Of a DNA stretch of 64,000 nt, positions 39,321 through 49,313 are shown in pieces. The notes beneath the pieces were generated by a model, which made no database searches, was not told the origin of the DNA, and worked only from the letters and a program-made list of their open reading frames with translations. This DNA comes from Acidobacteriota bacterium. Its GTDB lineage: Bacteria > Acidobacteriota > Vicinamibacteria > Marinacidobacterales > Marinacidobacteraceae. A program made the position numbers and the translations under genes. How positions within the stretch are numbered: position 1 is the first letter of the stretch; every line of letters begins with the position of its first letter. The stretch covers positions 64,556 to 128,555 of the forward strand of contig JAJEIY010000046.1 of the NCBI GenBank assembly GCA_022828085.1, in the 5' to 3' direction.

Positions 39321-41234
39321 TCAGTCGGTCCCCAGGTACGTCTCCAGGAACCCCAGGATGCGGTCGGCGCTCTCGATGCGGTTGTCCCGGTTCCGGAACC
39401 CGTGTCCCTCGTCGGGGAAGATCACGTACTCCACGGGAACGCCGTTCGCCCGGACCGCCTCGACGATCTCGTCGCTCTCCACCTGGAGCACCCGCGGGTC
39501 GTTGGCGCCCTGGACCACGAAGAGCGGCCGCACGATGTTCTCGGCATGGAACAGCGGGGAGATGGCCGTCAGACGTTCGAGTTCCGTCTCCGGGTCTCCC
39601 AGTTCGGCGTAGAGCGAATCCCGCGCCGCGCCCCACCAGGGCGGGATGCTGGACAGCGTCCGCACCCAGTTCATCACCCCGAAGATGTTCACGCCCACGT
39701 CGAAGACCTCGGGCTCGAAGGCGAGCGCGGCGCCCACCATGTAGCCGCCGTAACTGCCGCCGATGATGCCGATGCGGGCGTCGTCCACCCAGTCGAGGGA
39801 CTCGAGGTAGGAGCGGGCCTCCACGCAGTCCTTGAGGTCCACGTCGCCGTGGCGCTTGTCGTCCAGGTGGAAGAACGTCTTGCCGTAACCCGAGGAGCCC
39901 CGGTTGTTCACGGCCAGCACCGCATACCCGTTGTTCACGAGATGCTGGATCTGCGCCCGATACCCCTTGCGGCTCTGGCCGCCGGGGCCGCCGTGTACCC
40001 AGACGAGGGCCGGCACCGGCGCGTCCGCCGCCGCCTGGTGAGGGCGGTAGAGGACCGACGGAATCTCCAGTCCGTCGAAGCTCGGATAGCGGATCACTTC
40101 CCCGTCCACCAGGTGGTTCTCTTCGATCTCCGGGTTCAGGGTGTTCGTGAGACGGCGGTGCTCTCCGGTCTCGAGGTCCCAGACGTAGAGGTTCGACGGC
40201 GAGGTGTCGCTGTTCACGTAGAAGGCGAGCTTCGTCTCGCTCGGGGAAAAGCGTACGCCGGTGACATCGCCTCCGGGAACGTCGGGAAACTCGACCGTTT
40301 CGCCGCTCCGGGTGTCCACGACCGTGACCTCCGTGGAAGCGTCCACGTTGACGGCGCTCACCTGGTAGGTGCCCTTCTCCGAGAAGTACACGGTGAAGAC
40401 ATCCCAGTCGGCCTGCACCACCGGGCGGTGTTCCCCGGTCTCCAGGCCGTACGCCCACACTTCTGCGAACTCGCCGTGGGCGTCGGTGCGGTAGAGGAGC
40501 TCGGTGACGTCCGGATCGAAGCTGACCGGGCCGTGCGAGGCGTCCCCCTCGTGCGGGGTGATGTGACGCGGCTCGGCGGAGGCGTCCTCGAGGTCCACGA
40601 GGAAAACGTCGCTGTCGGCGTTGTTCCGCGCTTTGGTGACGGCGAGCCAGCGTCCGTCCCGACTGACCGGCCCCGGCTGGAAGCCTCCGGGGTTTTCGAA
40701 GACGAGGCGCCGGGTCAGATCCTCCACGCGGTATTCGTAGAGATCGAAGGCCTGCGGGTTCCGCTCGTTCGTGGTGACGAAGAACCGCCCCCCGTCCGCG
40801 GTGAAGCCGCTGAAGCCCGCCTTGAGGTCCGCCCCGGGAGTGATGTCCTCGGGAGCTCCGCCGGGCGTCTGGACGTAGAGGTGGTTCAGCTCGTTCCCGC
40901 CCTGGTCGGCCGTGAACAGCATCCGGTCGTCATTCGGGAAGAACGCCATCCCCAGGTTGGCATCGGTGTCCGAGGCGGTGAGCGCCTCGGGTTCCCCACC
41001 CGCGATCGGCTGCGCGTAGACGTTCATCACGCCGGTCCGGTCGGAGGTCATCAGCAGGCGGGTCTCGTCTGCCGAGAAGGACGCCCCGAAGACCTGTTCG
41101 GTGTCGTAGAACGCCCGGGCGCTGTAACTCGGGATGTCAGGGGCTGGCGATGCGCAGCCCATTGCCACCCAAAGCAGGGTGGCGAGGGACGCCGCCGGGC
41201 CTGTCCGGTAGTGGTTCAGGGTTCGGAATTTCAT
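39321..41234 (-). CDS. S9-family prolyl-oligopeptidase-type peptidase, lipoprotein
   Basis: The 637-residue protein has a lipobox (WVAMGC, cysteine at 27), an N-terminal TolB-like beta-propeller domain (about residues 40-370) and a C-terminal alpha/beta-hydrolase domain. The catalytic residues are S494 in GGSYGGY, D579 in GANDPRV and H611 in EGHGF. It is expected to cleave short peptides at the cell surface or in the periplasm. It lies between two groups of propeller genes on the same strand. Confidence 0.93.
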   Translation of the reverse strand: MKFRTLNHYRTGPAASLATLLWVAMGCASPAPDIPSYSARAFYDTEQVFGASFSADETRLLMTSDRTGVMNVYAQPIAGGEPEALTASDTDANLGMAFFPNDDRMLFTADQGGNELNHLYVQTPGGAPEDITPGADLKAGFSGFTADGGRFFVTTNERNPQAFDLYEYRVEDLTRRLVFENPGGFQPGPVSRDGRWLAVTKARNNADSDVFLVDLEDASAEPRHITPHEGDASHGPVSFDPDVTELLYRTDAHGEFAEVWAYGLETGEHRPVVQADWDVFTVYFSEKGTYQVSAVNVDASTEVTVVDTRSGETVEFPDVPGGDVTGVRFSPSETKLAFYVNSDTSPSNLYVWDLETGEHRRLTNTLNPEIEENHLVDGEVIRYPSFDGLEIPSVLYRPHQAAADAPVPALVWVHGGPGGQSRKGYRAQIQHLVNNGYAVLAVNNRGSSGYGKTFFHLDDKRHGDVDLKDCVEARSYLESLDWVDDARIGIIGGSYGGYMVGAALAFEPEVFDVGVNIFGVMNWVRTLSSIPPWWGAARDSLYAELGDPETELERLTAISPLFHAENIVRPLFVVQGANDPRVLQVESDEIVEAVRANGVPVEYVIFPDEGHGFRNRDNRIESADRILGFLETYLGTD

Positions 41235-41339
41235 CGATGCGCCTCCTCGGATGTGCTTGCCGCGCTCACGCGGCGGCCGTCCTCGTTCCGGATACGACGA
41301 GGCCTGGACGAGGGTTCCCGCCCGGGGGCGGTGGAAGCA

Positions 41340-42704
41340 TCAGGGCTTGGAGCTTGCTGCGGCCGCCGGTTCCGCGATCGCGTACAGATGCTCGGCGCCG
41401 CGGAGATAGATCGTGCCGTCCACCACCGCCGGCGAGGCCATGACCGGTTCGTCCAGGCTGTTGGTCGCCAGGACCTCGAATTGGGGCCCCGGACGGATCA
41501 CGTGGGTGTCCCCGTCCTCGCTGGTCAGGTAGATGCGCTCGCCCGCCACGACGGGGGACGAGAAGAATCGGGACGGCAGCGGCATCCTTCCGCCTTCGTA
41601 GATGACCTCACCGGTCGCTCCGTCGAGGGCGGTCAGGATGCCTCCGTCGCTGACCAGGTAGAGCGTTCCCCGATGGAAGATCGGAGAGGGGACGTAGCCC
41701 TGCCCCTTGCGGTAGTCCCAGCGGAGCGACCCGTCTTCGAGGTCGAGCGCCAGGATGTTCTTCCGGGGATACCCCGTTACCGCGAAGACGAGTCCGTCGC
41801 CGGAGGTCACCGGGCTCGGCACCGCGTTGCCCCCGAGTCCTTCCACGCGCCAGCGCTCCTCTCCGGAAGCCGCCCCGTAGGCGACGATCTCGTCCGTCCC
41901 CATCGCGATCACGAGCGAGGGGCCGCCGCCGGCGGACTGCACCACCGCCGGCGTTGCCCAGCCCACCCGCTGGGTCCGCTCCGCCCGCCAGCGAATGGCG
42001 CCGGTGGCGATGTCCAGGGCCGCGACAAAGGACCCGTCACCCTCCTCCACATCGCTTTGGACCACTACGAGTCCGGCGGCGGCGACGAGCACGGGAGAGG
42101 TGGCCACCCCCATCCCCAGGGTTCCGACGCCCCCGAAGTCCTGGGACCAGAGGAGGTCTCCCTCCAGGCTGAATGCGTAAAGGCCCTGGGTTCCGAACCA
42201 GGTGACGACTCGCTTGCCGTCGCTTACCGGGGTGGGATTCGCGTAGGAGCCGATCCGGTGGCGGTTGTCGTAGGGAAGCCCGCCGGCCCGCACTTCCCGG
42301 CGCCAGCGCAGCGCTCCGTTCCGTCGATCCACGGCGAACAGCAGCACGTCCAGCCGCTGGTCGGCGCCCAGGCTGTCGGGGTGGAGGAACTCCTCGCTGC
42401 CGAGGAAATGGATGATCGCCCCCGCCCCGGGCACCTTTTCGCCGGAGGTGGCCGAGGTGAGGAAGATCAGATCGTCCACCACGATAGGCGACGAATGCCC
42501 CCGGCCTTCGACGGGGACCTTCCAGAGGATGTTCTCGTCCGTTCCCCAACGGAGCGGGGCGGCGGTCTCCGCGTGCGCCTGTCCGCCCGGACCCCGCCAC
42601 TGTGGCCACTCGGGAGCCGTCGGTTGCTGTGCCGCGGCATTCCCCGCCAGGAGCGCCGTGACCGTGAGCGTCCCGGCCGCGCGGCCGGCCTGTCGAACCA
42701 GCAA
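41340..42704 (-). CDS. Exported PQQ-like propeller protein 4
   Basis: The 454-residue product has a signal peptide (about residues 10-24, ending GNAAA), then EWPQWRGPGGQA. Regular propeller blades follow (AVDRRNGALRWRRE, ALDIATGAIRWRAE, ALDGATGEVIYEG). It ends in YLRGAEHLYAIAE. The best start is TTG at 42704, just downstream of the propeller 5 stop, because it gives an intact signal peptide. Tight spacing indicates one transcript with propeller 5. Confidence 0.8.
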   Translation of the reverse strand: MLVRQAGRAAGTLTVTALLAGNAAAQQPTAPEWPQWRGPGGQAHAETAAPLRWGTDENILWKVPVEGRGHSSPIVVDDLIFLTSATSGEKVPGAGAIIHFLGSEEFLHPDSLGADQRLDVLLFAVDRRNGALRWRREVRAGGLPYDNRHRIGSYANPTPVSDGKRVVTWFGTQGLYAFSLEGDLLWSQDFGGVGTLGMGVATSPVLVAAAGLVVVQSDVEEGDGSFVAALDIATGAIRWRAERTQRVGWATPAVVQSAGGGPSLVIAMGTDEIVAYGAASGEERWRVEGLGGNAVPSPVTSGDGLVFAVTGYPRKNILALDLEDGSLRWDYRKGQGYVPSPIFHRGTLYLVSDGGILTALDGATGEVIYEGGRMPLPSRFFSSPVVAGERIYLTSEDGDTHVIRPGPQFEVLATNSLDEPVMASPAVVDGTIYLRGAEHLYAIAEPAAAASSKP

Positions 42705-42706
42705 GC

Positions 42707-44137
42707 TCAGCGCGCCGGCGTGGTTTCGCCGGCGGTCGGCGAGCGGAATGCGTAGAGGTGGTCCACGGTGCGCAGGAAGAGCGTTCCTCCGGCGATGGCC
42801 GGAGAAGCCCAGATGGCTTCCGGAAGGGAACTCTCGGCGACGATCTCGAACTCCTCTGCGGCCCGGAACACGGTCAGGTCGCCCTCGAGGCTGCCGATCA
42901 GGACCTGTCCTTCGTACCCGACCGGCGAGGAGTTGTAGCGGCCCGGGTTCGTGGGGCGCGCCTGGAAATGGAGCGAGCCGTCCTCCGGGTCGAGCGCGGT
43001 GATCACGCCGCCGTCCGACAGGAAGAACAGGATTCCCTGGTAGAGGAGCGCCGAGGGGAGGTATCCGGTCCCCCGCTCGTAGGTCCAGCGAACGCGCGGT
43101 TCCACCCCCGGCAGCACTTCGAGAGCCCGCATTTCCTTGCCGGGATAGCCGGTCGAGACGAAGACGAGACGGCCGTCCCCGAGGGGTTGGTGGACGGGGG
43201 TGTGGACCGGGGCCGAGTCCTCGAAGGGCGCGGTCCGCCACAGTTCGACGCCGTTTCCGGCGTCGTAGGCGCCGAGGAAGTGGTAGCCGGGCACGAAGAG
43301 CTGGGTGACGCCCCCGACCGGCAGCAGCGCCGGAGTCGCCCAGCCTTTTCGCGCGTGCCGCTCGGTGCTCCAGGCGATCTCCCCGCTGCGCCGGTCCACC
43401 CCGAAGATGCGCGAGCCCTCGCCGTCGTCGTTGTCGTGGACGAGGATGAGGGTTTCGCCGTGCAGCACCGGATTGATCCCGTGGCCGAGACCCCAGACGC
43501 CGTAATCGCCGAGATCGGTCGCCCAGACGGGGTCCCCGTCCAGCGTGAAGGCGAACAGACCCTGATTGCCGAAGGAGAAGTAGACCCGCTCCCCGTCGGC
43601 GATCGCCGTCAACGACGCGTAGGTGTTGCTCCGGTACCGGTTGTCGTAGACGGGGCCGTCATGGACCGTCCGCCGCCACATCTCGCGCCCGGTGCGCGCG
43701 TCGTAGGCGAGCGCCAGCAGGGTGTGATGGAGGTTCCCGGCCGTGCTCCCGCCGTGCAGGTAGACCTCGCCGTTCCGGATGTGCACCGGCGGCTCCCGCC
43801 CGGGAATCGGATTGCCCGCGATGGCGGCCGAGACGAAGACCAGCTGGTCCCAGACGACGGGCGACGAATGTCCCTCGCCCGGGGTCGCCGTCTTCCAGAG
43901 CCCGTTCGTGTCCGGGTCGAAGAGGACCGGCAGGCCGGTCTCGGTGGAGACGCCGTTCGCGGCCGGCCCGCGCCAGGCGGGCCAGTTGGCGGACCAGTTC
44001 ACCGGTGCTGCTGGAGTTTCCACCGCGGACGGGCCGGAGGCGGACTGTCCCCCGAAGGCCGCTCCCGAAACGGCCAGGGCAAGGATTCCGGCGGCGATAG
44101 CGGCCCCGGACATGCCGGGGCGCAGGAACTTGCGCAC
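42707..44137 (-). CDS. Exported PQQ-like propeller protein 5
   Basis: The 476-residue protein has a hydrophobic signal (about residues 9-30), then NWPAWRGPAANG and a classical series of blades (GVDRRSGEIAWSTE, ALDPEDGSLHFQA). It ends FLRTVDHLYAFRS. I chose GTG at 44137, which gives a usual signal peptide. The frame continues 52 codons upstream, but that would overlap the divergent promoter region of propeller 6. The function is unassigned. Confidence 0.83.
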   Translation of the reverse strand: MRKFLRPGMSGAAIAAGILALAVSGAAFGGQSASGPSAVETPAAPVNWSANWPAWRGPAANGVSTETGLPVLFDPDTNGLWKTATPGEGHSSPVVWDQLVFVSAAIAGNPIPGREPPVHIRNGEVYLHGGSTAGNLHHTLLALAYDARTGREMWRRTVHDGPVYDNRYRSNTYASLTAIADGERVYFSFGNQGLFAFTLDGDPVWATDLGDYGVWGLGHGINPVLHGETLILVHDNDDGEGSRIFGVDRRSGEIAWSTERHARKGWATPALLPVGGVTQLFVPGYHFLGAYDAGNGVELWRTAPFEDSAPVHTPVHQPLGDGRLVFVSTGYPGKEMRALEVLPGVEPRVRWTYERGTGYLPSALLYQGILFFLSDGGVITALDPEDGSLHFQARPTNPGRYNSSPVGYEGQVLIGSLEGDLTVFRAAEEFEIVAESSLPEAIWASPAIAGGTLFLRTVDHLYAFRSPTAGETTPAR

Positions 44138-44274
44138 GATGGCCCCGTATTCTGTTCGCTGGCGCGCGGTTTGCCTAACGCGCGGCGTTTTCCGCCGCGA
44201 GCGGTCCGCTAGACTCGCGCCCCGCCATGGTTCCCGGAACGAAGTGCACGGCGAGCCGCCGCGAGAAACGCTCC

Positions 44275-45744
44275 ATGTCGCGATTGAATTCACCGGTGCA
44301 ACGCGGGAAAGGGCGGGAAGTCATCCTGCCGGGACTCCTTCTGCTCCTCCTGGCCGCCGCCGGCGCAAGCGCCCAGGACTGGCCGATGTGGGGTGGAACT
44401 CCGGACCGGAACATGGTCTCCGACAGCCCCGCCCGGCTCCCTTCCGAATGGGACGTGAACAGCGGCCACAACGTGCGCTGGGTGGCGGCGCTCGGTTCGC
44501 AGACCTACGGGAACCCGGTGGTGGCGGGAGGCCGGATCTTCGTCGGCACCAACAACGAGGCCCTCTACGACCAGGAAGTCGTGGGCGACAAGGGAATCCT
44601 CCTCGCCTTCGATGCCGCGACGGGAGAGTTCCTCTGGCAAATGGTTTCGGACAAGCTCGTTTCCGGCCGGGTGAACGACTGGCCGTACCAGGGGATCTGC
44701 TCGTCGCCGCTCGTGGAGGGGGATCGCCTCTACTACGTGACGAACCGGGGCGAACTGCTGGCCCTCGATGTCCATGGCATGGCGAACGGCAACGACGGAC
44801 CGGTGACCGATGAAGTGCGCCAGTCCCCGACCGACGGAGACGTCATCTGGCGGCTCGACATGATGGAGGAGCTCGGCTCCTTCCCCCACAACATGTCGAA
44901 CTCGAACCCGGTCGTCCACGGGAACCTCATCTTCGTGAACACCTCGAACGGCCACGACGAGAGCCACGTGAACCTCCCTTCGCCGTCCGCTCCCGCGATC
45001 ATCGCGGTGGACAAGGAGACCGGAGAGCTCGTCTGGGAGGCGAACCAGGTCGGGGAGAACATCCTGCACGGGCAGTGGTCCGCCGCCGGGGTGGCCGAGG
45101 TGGGCGGCGTGACCCAGGTCATCATGGGCGAAGGGGACGGCTGGGTCCGGGGGTACGAAGCCGGAAGCGGCGAGACGCTCTGGTGGTTCGACACGAATCC
45201 CAAGGACTCGGCCTGGCCGCGCACCCGGAACAACGTCATCTCCACTCCGGTCATCCACGGCGACCGGCTCTACATCGCCAACGGGCAGGATCCGGAGCAC
45301 GGTGAGGGGGTCGGCCATCTCTACGCCATCGACGCCACCCAGCGGGGCGACATCACCGAAACCGGCCGCCTCTGGCACTACGACGCGATCCGCCGCAGCA
45401 TCTCCACCGGCGCGCTGAAGGACGGCATCTTCTACCTGCCCGACTTCTCCGGCTTCCTCCACGCCCTCGACATCGAGACCGGGGAACCGCTCTGGGTCCA
45501 CGACACCTTCGCGGCCGTCTGGGGATCGCCGGTCATCGCCGACGACAAGCTGTATCTGGGGGACGAGGACGGCGACATCGTCGTGCTCCGGCCGGGCCCG
45601 GCCGAGGAGGTCATCGCCGAAATGAACATGGGCGGCTCGGTCTATTCCAGCGCCGTTCCGGCGAACGGCGTTCTCTACATCGCGAGCCACAACCAGCTCT
45701 TCGCCCTCGAGGACCAGGACGGGGCCACCGGGGGCGCCCGCTGA
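44275..45744 (+). CDS. Exported PQQ-like propeller protein 6
   Basis: The 489-residue protein has a signal peptide ending AGASA and the variant opening DWPMWGGTPDRNM. Blades include AFDAATGEFLWQM, AVDKETGELVWEA and ALDIETGEPLWVHD. It is the most divergent of the set and is transcribed opposite to propeller 5 from a 137-base shared region. An ATG at 44227 would add 16 residues. The repeated acidic DxxTGE turns are typical PQQ-like blade ends rather than a proven cofactor site. Confidence 0.85.
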   Translation: MSRLNSPVQRGKGREVILPGLLLLLLAAAGASAQDWPMWGGTPDRNMVSDSPARLPSEWDVNSGHNVRWVAALGSQTYGNPVVAGGRIFVGTNNEALYDQEVVGDKGILLAFDAATGEFLWQMVSDKLVSGRVNDWPYQGICSSPLVEGDRLYYVTNRGELLALDVHGMANGNDGPVTDEVRQSPTDGDVIWRLDMMEELGSFPHNMSNSNPVVHGNLIFVNTSNGHDESHVNLPSPSAPAIIAVDKETGELVWEANQVGENILHGQWSAAGVAEVGGVTQVIMGEGDGWVRGYEAGSGETLWWFDTNPKDSAWPRTRNNVISTPVIHGDRLYIANGQDPEHGEGVGHLYAIDATQRGDITETGRLWHYDAIRRSISTGALKDGIFYLPDFSGFLHALDIETGEPLWVHDTFAAVWGSPVIADDKLYLGDEDGDIVVLRPGPAEEVIAEMNMGGSVYSSAVPANGVLYIASHNQLFALEDQDGATGGAR

Positions 45745-45778
45745 CCCGGATGCAGACTGATCCGCACTGATCGGTCCC

Positions 45779-46930
45779 TTGTCTCGAAGCTGGCGTCTTC
45801 CGCGCGGTCCCTCGCCGCTCGTCCGTTCCGGAAGCGGAGCCCTCGCCGACCTCGGCGCCATCGCTCGTGAACGGGGCCACCGACGCGCCCTGATCACCTC
45901 GGATCCCGGTATCGCGGCGGCCGGGATCACGGGCCGGGCCCGCGAGAGCCTCGAGAGCGCCGGCGTGCTGGTGGAGGTCTTCTCCGATTTCGCCGAAAAC
46001 CCCACCGAGTCGGACGTGGCCCGGGCGGCCGAGGCCGCCGGCGTCCTGCGCGCCGATTCCCTCGTCGGGGTGGGCGGCGGGAGTTCCCTCGATGTGGCCA
46101 AGGGGGCGGGCTTTCTCCTGGCGGGTGGCGGTCGGATGGAGGACTACCGGGGGTACGACAAGTGCCCTCACCCGCTCCCGCCGCTGATCGGGGTTCCCAC
46201 GACCGCCGGCACCGGGAGCGAGGCGCAGTCCTACGCCCTGATTTCACGGGACCGGGATCACCAGAAGCTCGCCTGCGGGGCGCCCTCCGCGATGTTCCGG
46301 GACGTGATCCTGGATCCGGCCCTCCTTCCCTCGGCGCCCGCGGAGGTGGTTGCGGCGACCGGCTTCGATTCCATCGCCCATGCGGTGGAAACGGCGGTGA
46401 CGTCCGGGCGGACCGATGAGTCGGTGGCCCTCAGCCACCGCGCCTTCGCACTGCTGAGCCGGGCGTTTCCGCTCGTCACCGCCGGTTTCACCGGCGCCAC
46501 CGCCTGGGAGGAGATGCAACTCGGCGCCTTCCTTGCCGGCGCCGCGATCGAGCGGTCGATGCTGGGCGCGGCGCATGCCTGCGCGAATCCCCTGACCCGG
46601 CGCTTCGACGTGGCGCACGGCCGGGCGCTCGCCATTACCCTGCCCCGGGTCGTCCGCTGGAACGCTTCCTCCGCACGGGATGCCTACCGCGATCTGCTCG
46701 GCGCCGCCGGAATTCCACCGGGAGACGATCCCGCGGACACCCTCGCGAGCCGGCTCGACGCTTGGGTCGCCATGGCGGCCTTGCCGCAGGACCTCGCCGG
46801 CGAGAGCCTGCACGTCCGGGACCTGCCGGCGCTCGCGGAGGAAGCCTCCGCCGAGTGGACCGGCCGCTTCAATCCGCGTCCGTTCGACGCCGCGGGCGCT
46901 CTCGCCGTCTATCGTTCCGCGGTGGCATGA
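45779..46930 (+). CDS. Iron-containing alcohol dehydrogenase
   Basis: The 383-residue cytoplasmic enzyme has the nucleotide-binding GVGGGSSLDVAK (about residues 97-108), PTTAGTGSE near 140, and the later histidine-containing DSIAHAVE and GAAHACANPL motifs. These mark the Fe-dependent alcohol dehydrogenase family, which oxidises small alcohols with NAD(P). The start is TTG at 45779. It lies between propellers 6 and 7, and its stop overlaps the ATG of propeller 7 (ATGA at 46927), so the two are co-expressed. Confidence 0.9.
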   Translation: MSRSWRLPRGPSPLVRSGSGALADLGAIARERGHRRALITSDPGIAAAGITGRARESLESAGVLVEVFSDFAENPTESDVARAAEAAGVLRADSLVGVGGGSSLDVAKGAGFLLAGGGRMEDYRGYDKCPHPLPPLIGVPTTAGTGSEAQSYALISRDRDHQKLACGAPSAMFRDVILDPALLPSAPAEVVAATGFDSIAHAVETAVTSGRTDESVALSHRAFALLSRAFPLVTAGFTGATAWEEMQLGAFLAGAAIERSMLGAAHACANPLTRRFDVAHGRALAITLPRVVRWNASSARDAYRDLLGAAGIPPGDDPADTLASRLDAWVAMAALPQDLAGESLHVRDLPALAEEASAEWTGRFNPRPFDAAGALAVYRSAVA

Positions 46931-48075
46931 AGTTCCGGCTCGTTCTCGCGCTCATCGTCTTGATGCCGGCGGCCGGCGCCGCCGCGCAGGGCGGTGACGA
47001 CTGGCCCCAGTTCCGCAGGGACGCCGCGCTCACGGGCATCGCCGCGTCGCCGCTCGGCGACGAGCTCGAACTGAAGTGGAGCGTGCCGCTCGGCTTCTCG
47101 GTGGAGTCCTCTCCCGCCATCGCCGACGGATTCGTCTATGCGACCTCGCTCCCGGGGGTGCTCGTGAAACTGAGCCTCGAGGACGGCGCCGAAGCCTGGC
47201 GCTATCGGCCCGGGGCCGGGGAAGCCGAGGCCGGCGAGTTCGAGGAGGACCGATTCGGGGAGTCGTCCCCAGCCGTCGCCGGGGACACGGTGTACGTCGG
47301 CGACCTGCTGGGGGTGCTGCACGCCGTGGACGCCGAGTCGGGAGAGCCCCGCTGGCAGTTCCCGACCGGCGCCGAGATCAAGTCCTCGCCGGTGGTGGCC
47401 GGCGACCTGGTGCTCATCGGCAGCTACGACGAGCACTTCTACGGCGTGGACCGCGCGACGGGCGAGGCCCGCTGGTCGCTCCAGACCGAAGGCCCCGTGC
47501 ACGCCACCCCGGGACGCCATGACGGTCTCGCCTGGGTGACGGGGTGCGACGCGGTGCTTCGCGGGGTGCGGATCACGGACGGGACCGAGATGCTTCGCTT
47601 CGATTCCGGCGCCTATACGGCTGCCTCGCCCGCGATCGCGGACGGAACGCTCTACTACGGCACCTTCAACAACGAGGTGCTGGCCGTCGATGTCGGCGCC
47701 GGCGAGTTGCGCTGGCGCTACGAGCATCCGGACCGGCACTTCCCCTTCTACGCCTCTGCGGCGCTCGCGGGCGAGCTGGTGATCGCCGCGGGCCGGGACA
47801 AGCTGATCCACGCCCTCGACCGTGAGACGGGGGAGGCCCGCTGGACGTTCCGCGCCCGCGCCCGTTTCGACGCCTCGCCGGCCGTCGCCGGCGACCGGGT
47901 GTACGTGGGGAACGCGGACGGCCGGCTCTACGTGCTCGACCTCGGAACCGGCGAGAAGCTCTCGGAGTTCCACGCCGGCGCCGCGATCATGGGCTCTCCC
48001 GCGGTCGCGGGTGGGCGGATCGTCTTCGGCACCCAGGACGGCACGCTCTTCGCGCTCGGCCCGCCGACCAACTGA
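46927..48075 (+). CDS. Exported PQQ-like propeller protein 7
   Basis: The 382-residue protein is the shortest of the set. It has a signal peptide (about residues 4-21, ending GAAA), the opening DWPQFRRDAALTG, and highly regular blades (AVDAESGEPRWQF, GVDRATGEARWSL, ALDRETGEARWTF, VLDLGTGEKLSEF). This is similar to BamB-type propellers of the outer-membrane assembly machinery, though the genomic context does not support that role. It is translationally coupled to the alcohol dehydrogenase. Confidence 0.85.
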   Translation: MKFRLVLALIVLMPAAGAAAQGGDDWPQFRRDAALTGIAASPLGDELELKWSVPLGFSVESSPAIADGFVYATSLPGVLVKLSLEDGAEAWRYRPGAGEAEAGEFEEDRFGESSPAVAGDTVYVGDLLGVLHAVDAESGEPRWQFPTGAEIKSSPVVAGDLVLIGSYDEHFYGVDRATGEARWSLQTEGPVHATPGRHDGLAWVTGCDAVLRGVRITDGTEMLRFDSGAYTAASPAIADGTLYYGTFNNEVLAVDVGAGELRWRYEHPDRHFPFYASAALAGELVIAAGRDKLIHALDRETGEARWTFRARARFDASPAVAGDRVYVGNADGRLYVLDLGTGEKLSEFHAGAAIMGSPAVAGGRIVFGTQDGTLFALGPPTN

Positions 48076-48083
48076 CTGCGGCG

Positions 48084-49313
48084 CTACAACCGGTTCATCG
48101 CCTCCAGGAGCGGCCAGAACTCGAGCTGCTCCACCGCGTGGCTCCGGTAGATCCCGAGCCCGTCCATTCCGGCGCCCCGCGCGATGCGCGCGGCCTCCAT
48201 CATGGCCTCCGGTGTCTGGAGGCTTCCCGGGTGGTAGCAGGAGAACTCGGCCATCGTCGGTACCCGGCCGGCCACCGTGTCCACGAAGTGCCGGCAATGC
48301 CGTTCGATGGTCGCCATGTCTGTGGTTGAGCGGAACCAGAGGTGCATCTCGTCGCAGAGTCCCTGCTCCACCCAGGCCGGCCAGTCCTGGATCCGCGGAA
48401 CGTAGCCCTCCGCGTCACGGTTGATGACGGTGATCGTGAAGACCGCGTCGGAGCGCACCGCCTTGACGGCATCGCGGATGTCCCGGACCATGTCGGTCCA
48501 GCGGTCGGCACGGAACTGCACCCACTCGGGATCATCGTTCGGCAACTCGAAGGGATCGCGTCCCGTCGCCTCGCGGAAGGCGCCGGCGATGGAATCCTCG
48601 TAGCCGTCCGTCGTGACGCCGTTCTCGTCCTCGTTGATGGAGACGAATTCGGCCTGGATGCCGCGCCCGCCGCTCCGGGAGAGGAGTTCGGCGAATGCTC
48701 TCCCTTCCTCGGCGCGGCCTTCGGGAAGCCCCGGACTGAGGAACACCCGCTCGTAGTTCTTCATCTCGTCGGTGAGCGTCCGGTTCCGATGACGGTGCTC
48801 GGGATGTTCACGCAGGAAGGCGCTCAGACTCTCGGTTCGCTGGGGGTGGCTCCAGATCGTGCGATGAGCGTTCAGGGTGTCTCGCCCGGCCTCCGTCGCG
48901 AAACGCGGCACCATGAAAAGCGAGGACCACGCCGGGCGCATCCGGATTCCTCCGTGGGAAGCGACCGCCTTGTAGGGGTGTACCTCGACCCCGGCCGCGC
49001 TGCCGGCCTCGACCAACTCCCGGGAGGCTCCGGGCGCAAACACCCGGGACACGCCGTGGTCCGCACACTTCTGCACGTAGATCTCGACCTCGCTGCGCGC
49101 GTCCCCGGCGTAGGCGGAGTCGGAAAACGCTTCCCCGAGACCGAGGTCCTGGCCCCAGAGCCCAACCCCCGCGGACAGGGGCCTCGACGCGCCGGGCGCC
49201 TGGGCTTCAGGCGCCGGGCTCTCCCCCGCGGCGCCGCACGCCGCGGCCGCCGGCAGCGCCGCCATCGCGCCCTTGAGGAACTCCCGCCGACGGACGCCGT
49301 CTTCCGCACTCAT
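48084..49313 (-). CDS. Tat-exported glycosyl-hydrolase-10-like (GHL10-type) protein
   Basis: The 409-residue protein starts with a twin-arginine signal (RRREFLKG) and an alanine-rich segment ending in a possible lipobox cysteine. The body has the order of a TIM-barrel glycosyl-hydrolase-like family: EFVSINEDENG in the barrel, GYEDSIAGAFREATGRDPF, then RWTDMVRDIRDAVK. The match is judged from pattern, so the substrate is unknown. It is coupled to the aminotransferase gene by a four-base overlap (49310-49313). Confidence 0.55.
   Translation of the reverse strand: MSAEDGVRRREFLKGAMAALPAAAACGAAGESPAPEAQAPGASRPLSAGVGLWGQDLGLGEAFSDSAYAGDARSEVEIYVQKCADHGVSRVFAPGASRELVEAGSAAGVEVHPYKAVASHGGIRMRPAWSSLFMVPRFATEAGRDTLNAHRTIWSHPQRTESLSAFLREHPEHRHRNRTLTDEMKNYERVFLSPGLPEGRAEEGRAFAELLSRSGGRGIQAEFVSINEDENGVTTDGYEDSIAGAFREATGRDPFELPNDDPEWVQFRADRWTDMVRDIRDAVKAVRSDAVFTITVINRDAEGYVPRIQDWPAWVEQGLCDEMHLWFRSTTDMATIERHCRHFVDTVAGRVPTMAEFSCYHPGSLQTPEAMMEAARIARGAGMDGLGIYRSHAVEQLEFWPLLEAMNRL

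Noticed and set aside
39255-42755. Very long plus-strand open frame opposite the S9 peptidase and propeller 4
   Set aside because: Antisense shadow; no recognisable motifs, while the minus strand encodes complete known families.
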